8,919 nucleotides of DNA, from the NCBI GenBank assembly GCA_001799475.1, contig MGTN01000040.1:1-8919 (forward strand), given 5' to 3'. The notes below the pieces were generated by a model. The model made no database searches. It was not told where the DNA came from and worked only from the letters and a program-made list of their open reading frames with translations. The translations under genes and the position numbers were made by a program. Below, in pieces: positions 6,524 to 8,919 of the stretch. Position 1 is the first letter of the stretch; every line of letters starts with the position of its first letter. The DNA is from Desulfovibrionales bacterium GWA2_65_9 (GTDB lineage Bacteria > Desulfobacterota > Desulfovibrionia > Desulfovibrionales > Desulfovibrionaceae).

Positions 6524-6577
6524 TGGGGAACGGCGGGCATGCGTTGGTGAACGGCGGCCCGCCTCGGCGAACGTGTG
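6524..6577. promoter_or_regulatory. Phased direct repeats between cbiR and araC-type gene, candidate operator
   Basis: TGGGGAACGGCGG (6524-6536) recurs as TGGTGAACGGCGG (6545-6557), 12 of 13 identical with a period of exactly 21 bp. A weaker third copy sharing GG-N-GAACG starts at 6565, 20 bp further on. AraC-family dimers commonly bind tandem direct repeats spaced about two helical turns, as AraC does at its 21-bp-spaced half-sites. The location between the divergent cbiR and araC-type genes suits a shared control region. Function is inferred. Confidence 0.45.
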
Positions 6578-6691
6578 CGGCTAGGCGCAGGCGGCGGCAA
6601 CGCCCCGCAGGCTTGCCCGAGGAGAATCTCTGGGATAGCCTTAGGGCGCGCGCGACCGGCAGGACCGGCATGCGCAGCAACGAGGACACCC

Positions 6692-7612
6692 ATGACCGCA
6701 CACAGCCGCCCAGACCACACCATGCTCGCCCGGCTACGCCGGAAACTCGCCGAAGCCGCGGGAGGCGACGGGGCCGGGCTGCCCGCGCATCTCGGCTTCG
6801 TGACCTGCGTCAGCCGGCACAGGATCCGCAACGTGGTCCTGCCCCAGCCCACGGCGGTGTTCGTGCTCTCCGGCGAGAAGATCCTCCACGACGAGGATGC
6901 CAGCCACACCGCCCGTGTGGGCCAGATGCTCTGCATCCCCGCCCTGTGGCGCGTCACTGTGGAGAACGTTCCCTCCGGGAATTCGGGCCGCTATCTGGCG
7001 CTCTGCCTGTCCTACACACCGGAGATGCTCGCCCGCGCCGCCCTAGCCTGCCCGCAGCCGCCCTGCCCGCGCCGCCCGGACCCGGAGGACATTATCCAGC
7101 ACGCCGAGCCCATCCTGTTGCAAAGCGTGGAGCACCTGCTGGACCTGTGCCTAGCCTGCCCCGGCGACACCGGCCCGAGCTGCCTGGCCCTGGAAACCAC
7201 CTTGCGGCTGCTCGGCAGGCGCACCGAGAGCCGCGACCTGCTCCTGGCCAACCGCAGCTCAAGCAAGGAGCGGCTTTCGCTCCAGATCATGGCCGAGCCG
7301 GACCGGGCCTGGACCGCACAGGAGTCCGCGCGGCGCATGGGCCTAAGCGAGCGCGGTCTGCGACGCGCCCTGGAGGCCGAGGGGACCAGCCTGCGCGAAC
7401 TCCTGCGCGACATCCGCCTGAACCTGGCCCTGGGACTCTTGCAACAGGGTCTGCTGTCCGTGGGGGAGGTGGCCCTGCGCACCGGGTACGAATCGCCCTC
7501 GCGCTTCAGCAGCCGGTTCAGGGAGCGGTTCGGGGTCAGCCCACGCGACATCCTTCACTTCCGGGGCGAACTGGGCGAAGATTTGGCCGGAACCGGACAA
7601 TGCGTAGTCTGA
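6692..7612 (+). CDS. AraC-family transcriptional regulator
   Basis: This is a 306-residue cytoplasmic regulator. The N-terminal part (about 30-120) looks like the cupin-type ligand-binding domain of the AraC_N group, with a beta-rich FVLSGEKILHDED and a GQMLCIPALWRVTVEN segment typical of that barrel. The C-terminal DNA-binding domain (about 205-290) has both helix-turn-helix units: WTAQESARRMGLSERGLRRAL (207-227) and LSVGEVALRTGYESPSRF (255-272). It closes with SSRFRERFGVSPRDI, the usual AraC signature. The frame is open from 6575, but ATG 6692 is preferred because GAGGA (6682-6686) sits five bases upstream and the earlier residues look non-coding. It is divergent from cbiR, with phased repeats between them that it might bind, and 40 nt upstream of the PEBP gene on its own strand. 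The effector is unknown; control of either neighbour is inference. Confidence 0.9.
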   Translation: MTAHSRPDHTMLARLRRKLAEAAGGDGAGLPAHLGFVTCVSRHRIRNVVLPQPTAVFVLSGEKILHDEDASHTARVGQMLCIPALWRVTVENVPSGNSGRYLALCLSYTPEMLARAALACPQPPCPRRPDPEDIIQHAEPILLQSVEHLLDLCLACPGDTGPSCLALETTLRLLGRRTESRDLLLANRSSSKERLSLQIMAEPDRAWTAQESARRMGLSERGLRRALEAEGTSLRELLRDIRLNLALGLLQQGLLSVGEVALRTGYESPSRFSSRFRERFGVSPRDILHFRGELGEDLAGTGQCVV

Positions 7613-7624
7613 CATCGAGATAGC

Positions 7625-7644
7625 ACCTCCAAAACACAGGAGGT
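7625..7644 (+). promoter_or_regulatory. Hairpin covering the Shine-Dalgarno site of the PEBP gene
   Basis: ACCTCC (7625-7630) is the exact reverse complement of GGAGGT (7639-7644), which is the core of the ribosome binding site nine bases before the ATG at 7653. The loop is eight A/C bases (AAAACACA). If formed, the 6-bp stem would mask the ribosome site. The left arm matches the anti-Shine-Dalgarno sequence of 16S rRNA. Confidence 0.4.
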
Positions 7645-7652
7645 TCCCCCGA

Positions 7653-8201
7653 ATGAAAACGATTATTGTCTTTCTGGTCTTGCTGCTCTGCGCCCCTGCA
7701 GCCCAGGCCCGCGCCTTCAGCCTGACAAGCCCGGACATCGCCGACACACGCGTGCTGGAAAACGCGCAGGTGCTGAAGGGACACGGCTGCGAGGGCGGCA
7801 ATCTCTCCCCGGCGCTCACCTGGGCCAACGCCCCGGCTGGAACCAGGAGCTTTGCCGTCACCGTCTATGACCCCGACGCGCCCACAGGCAGCGGCTGGTG
7901 GCACTGGGTGGTCTTCAACATTCCGGCCACGACCGCCGGACTGCCCGCCGGGGCCGGAACCGCCGACGGCAGAAAGCTGCCTCCAGGCAGCATCCAGCCG
8001 CGCACGGACTTCGGCCAGCCCGGCTTCGGCGGCGCCTGCCCGCCCACGGGCGATGGGCCGCACCGCTACCAGTTCACTGTGTATGCCCTGGACGTGCCCA
8101 ACCTGGGCCTGGACGCCAACGCCTCGCCCGCCCTGGTGGGCTTCATGCTGCGCCAGCACAGCCTGGCCAAGGCCTCGATCCTGTCCCTCTACAAGCGATA
8201 G
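7653..8201 (+). CDS. Exported PEBP-family (YbhB/YbcL, Raf kinase inhibitor-like) protein
   Basis: This 182-residue protein belongs to the phosphatidylethanolamine-binding-protein family, whose bacterial members have mostly unknown roles. A signal peptide is clear: MKTIIVFLVLLLCAPAAQA with a likely cut after residue 19, so it should be periplasmic. Family motifs are DPDAPTGSGWWHWVVFNIP (73-91), which lines the anion/ligand pocket, and GGACPPTGDGPHRYQFTVYA (126-145). Between them lies GSIQPRTDFGQPGF. Mature Cys46 and Cys129 could form a disulfide. The length fits the bacterial family. The start is well marked by AGGAGG at 7638-7643. Cys13 is not in a lipobox, since Leu precedes it. The gene is 40 nt after the araC-type regulator on the same strand, so the two may form an operon, and a hairpin follows the stop. 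A ligand cannot be inferred. Confidence 0.9.
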   Translation: MKTIIVFLVLLLCAPAAQARAFSLTSPDIADTRVLENAQVLKGHGCEGGNLSPALTWANAPAGTRSFAVTVYDPDAPTGSGWWHWVVFNIPATTAGLPAGAGTADGRKLPPGSIQPRTDFGQPGFGGACPPTGDGPHRYQFTVYALDVPNLGLDANASPALVGFMLRQHSLAKASILSLYKR

Positions 8202-8213
8202 CTAACGGCCCAC

Positions 8214-8252
8214 GCGGCGGCGGAGGACCACGGCCCCGTCCTTCGCCGCCGT
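8214..8252 (+). terminator. Stable hairpin after the PEBP gene, probable terminator
   Basis: Arms 8214-8228 and 8238-8252 pair over 15 bp with two G-U pairs around a nine-base loop. It starts 12 nt after the PEBP stop. There is no U tract (CTTCGGG follows), so intrinsic termination would be weak. It separates the PEBP gene from the queD promoter candidate. Confidence 0.45.
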
Positions 8253-8255
8253 CTT

Positions 8256-8288
8256 CGGGTTGACAAAACCCGCCCGCCCGCGAATATC
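8256..8288 (+). promoter_or_regulatory. Promoter candidate for queD with an inverted repeat over the -35 box
   Basis: A perfect TTGACA (8260-8265) is followed 17 bp later by AATATC (8283-8288, a weak -10). The start codon of queD is 37 bp downstream. CGGGTT (8256-8261) and AACCCG (8267-8272) form a perfect 6-bp inverted repeat across the -35 box, which could be an operator. The -35 is strong and the -10 poor. Confidence 0.4.
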
Positions 8289-8325
8289 CACAGGCAGCGG
8301 CCCAAGCGGCCAGGGAGGATACACA

Positions 8326-8715
8326 ATGGCCGGAAAATGGCGGCTCACCGTGGACGAGGCCTTCTGCGCCTCGCACCAACTGCGCAACTACAACGGCAAG
8401 TGCGAGCACCTGCACGGGCACAACTTCGGCGTCACCGTGGAGGTGGAGGGCAGCGAGCTCGACCCCGCCGTGGAGATCCTGGTGGACTTCGGCGAGCTCA
8501 AACGCCTGACGCGCGAGGCCGTGGGCGCGCTGGACCACAGCCACCTGAACGACCTGCCCGCCTTCACCGAGCACAATCCGTCCAGCGAGAACCTGGCCCG
8601 GCACCTGTACCGGGAGATCAGGGACCGGCTGGCGGCCCTGGCCCCGCAGGCGCGCCTGCGCAGCGTCAGCGTGTCCGAGAAGGGCACCTCGCGCGCCACG
8701 TATATGGAAGACTGA
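8326..8715 (+). CDS. queD: 6-carboxy-5,6,7,8-tetrahydropterin synthase (QueD/PTPS family)
   Basis: This 129-residue cytoplasmic enzyme converts 7,8-dihydroneopterin triphosphate to 6-carboxytetrahydropterin, an early step to preQ0 and the queuosine of tRNA. Zinc ligands are His17 (ASHQL), His30 and His32 (the latter two in HGHN). The catalytic Cys26 is in GKCEHLHGHN, giving the CxxxHGH motif expected for QueD rather than a folate-pathway variant. LDHSHLND (69-76) supplies the Asp-His pair, and NPSSENLA (84-91) and Glu118 are the other family positions. Length is typical. ATG 8326 is chosen because GGGAGG (8313-8318) lies seven bases upstream; the frame extends back to 8260, but that part overlaps the promoter candidate. 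The stop overlaps the dtd start by one base (TGATG), so the two are probably translated together. No other queuosine gene is in the window. Confidence 0.93.
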   Translation: MAGKWRLTVDEAFCASHQLRNYNGKCEHLHGHNFGVTVEVEGSELDPAVEILVDFGELKRLTREAVGALDHSHLNDLPAFTEHNPSSENLARHLYREIRDRLAALAPQARLRSVSVSEKGTSRATYMED

Positions 8716-8919
8716 TGCGCCTGCTTGTCCAACGCGTGAGCCGCGCCCGGGTGCTGGTGGATGAAACCTGCATCGGCGAGATCGGCCAGGGCCTGCTGGT
8801 GCTGGCGGGCTTTGGCCAGGCCGACACCCTTGCGCTGCCGGGCTCGCCACCGTGGACCGCCCTGTGCGCCAAGCTGCTCGATCTGCGGATTTTTCCAGAC
8901 AAGACACAGGACGGGGCGG
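8715..8919 (+). CDS. dtd: D-aminoacyl-tRNA deacylase, N-terminal part (runs off the window)
   Basis: The first 68 codons are present. The translation opens MRLLVQRVSRARVLVDE, continues IGEIGQGLLVLAGFGQADT, and reaches a segment with LLDLRIFPDK. This matches the Dtd N-terminus, including the QRVSRA and LRIF signatures. Dtd is a cytoplasmic enzyme that removes D-amino acids (and glycine from tRNA-Ala) mischarged onto tRNA. The C-terminal half with the catalytic threonine region lies beyond the edge, so completeness cannot be judged. The start shares its A with the last base of the queD stop, which implies translational coupling. An insert LALPGSPPWTAL around residues 39-50 is slightly longer than in the short family members I recall. 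Confidence 0.9.
   Translation, partial: MRLLVQRVSRARVLVDETCIGEIGQGLLVLAGFGQADTLALPGSPPWTALCAKLLDLRIFPDKTQDGA

Noticed and set aside
6481..6691. Cobalamin riboswitch upstream of cbiR
   Set aside because: I looked on the minus strand for the B12 box and its surrounding stems and did not find them; the 5367-5475 gap also lacks one. A covariance-model search would settle it.
6544..7623. Plus-strand frame of 359 codons over the araC-type gene
   Set aside because: It is in the wrong frame: the Arg/Pro/Ala-rich translation has no domain, whereas the neighbouring frame has both AraC helix-turn-helix units.
7653..7709. Lipoprotein signal in the PEBP protein (Cys13)
   Set aside because: The residue before Cys13 is Leu, not Gly, Ala or Ser, and a good Ala-Gln-Ala signal peptidase I site follows.
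8253..8325. preQ1 riboswitch upstream of queD
   Set aside because: No preQ1-type hairpin followed by an A-rich tail pairing back to it. The region fits a promoter better.

Overview
The window is very GC-rich and densely packed, with short intergenic gaps. Its gene content suggests an anaerobic, cobamide-making deltaproteobacterium of the Desulfovibrio type (Desulfovibrionota). The pointers are a DUF362 protein carrying two ferredoxin-type [4Fe-4S] motifs, cobyric acid synthesis, a CbiR-like cobamide remodelling enzyme, and a GCCTCCGGCGGCC-type intergenic element I recall from that group. The lineage call is inference; no rRNA or other taxonomic marker is present.

Left part, plus strand: the end of a small exported six-cysteine protein of unknown function (to 316) is followed after 31 nt by the DUF362 iron-sulfur protein (348-1499). 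A 173-nt gap holds a good sigma70-type promoter for a two-CBS-domain protein (1673-2206). Then comes a gene-free stretch (2207-2537) between convergent genes. It holds a perfect 17-bp hairpin, further hairpins, a U-tract terminator candidate for the minus strand, and two copies of a 19-bp repeat 26 bp apart.

Centre, minus strand: cbiR (6480-5476) is followed after 109 nt by one long gene (5366-2538). That gene encodes CobD (threonine-phosphate decarboxylase) fused in frame to CobQ/CbiP (cobyric acid synthase). CobQ finishes the amidated corrin ring and CobD makes the aminopropanol phosphate arm that joins it. CbiR would strip the lower ligand from finished cobamides, so de novo synthesis and remodelling may be run together here.

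Right part, plus strand: an AraC-family regulator (6692-7612) is divergent from cbiR. The shared 211-nt gap contains helically phased direct repeats (about 21-bp period) that are a candidate operator. A periplasmic PEBP (Raf-kinase-inhibitor-like) protein follows, then a hairpin, a promoter candidate, queD (queuosine precursor synthesis), and the start of dtd (D-aminoacyl-tRNA deacylase), which overlaps queD by one base and runs off the window.

The most notable items are the CobD-CobQ fusion, its glycine-rich insert with an eight-G run, the neighbouring cbiR, and the phased repeats between cbiR and the araC-type gene.
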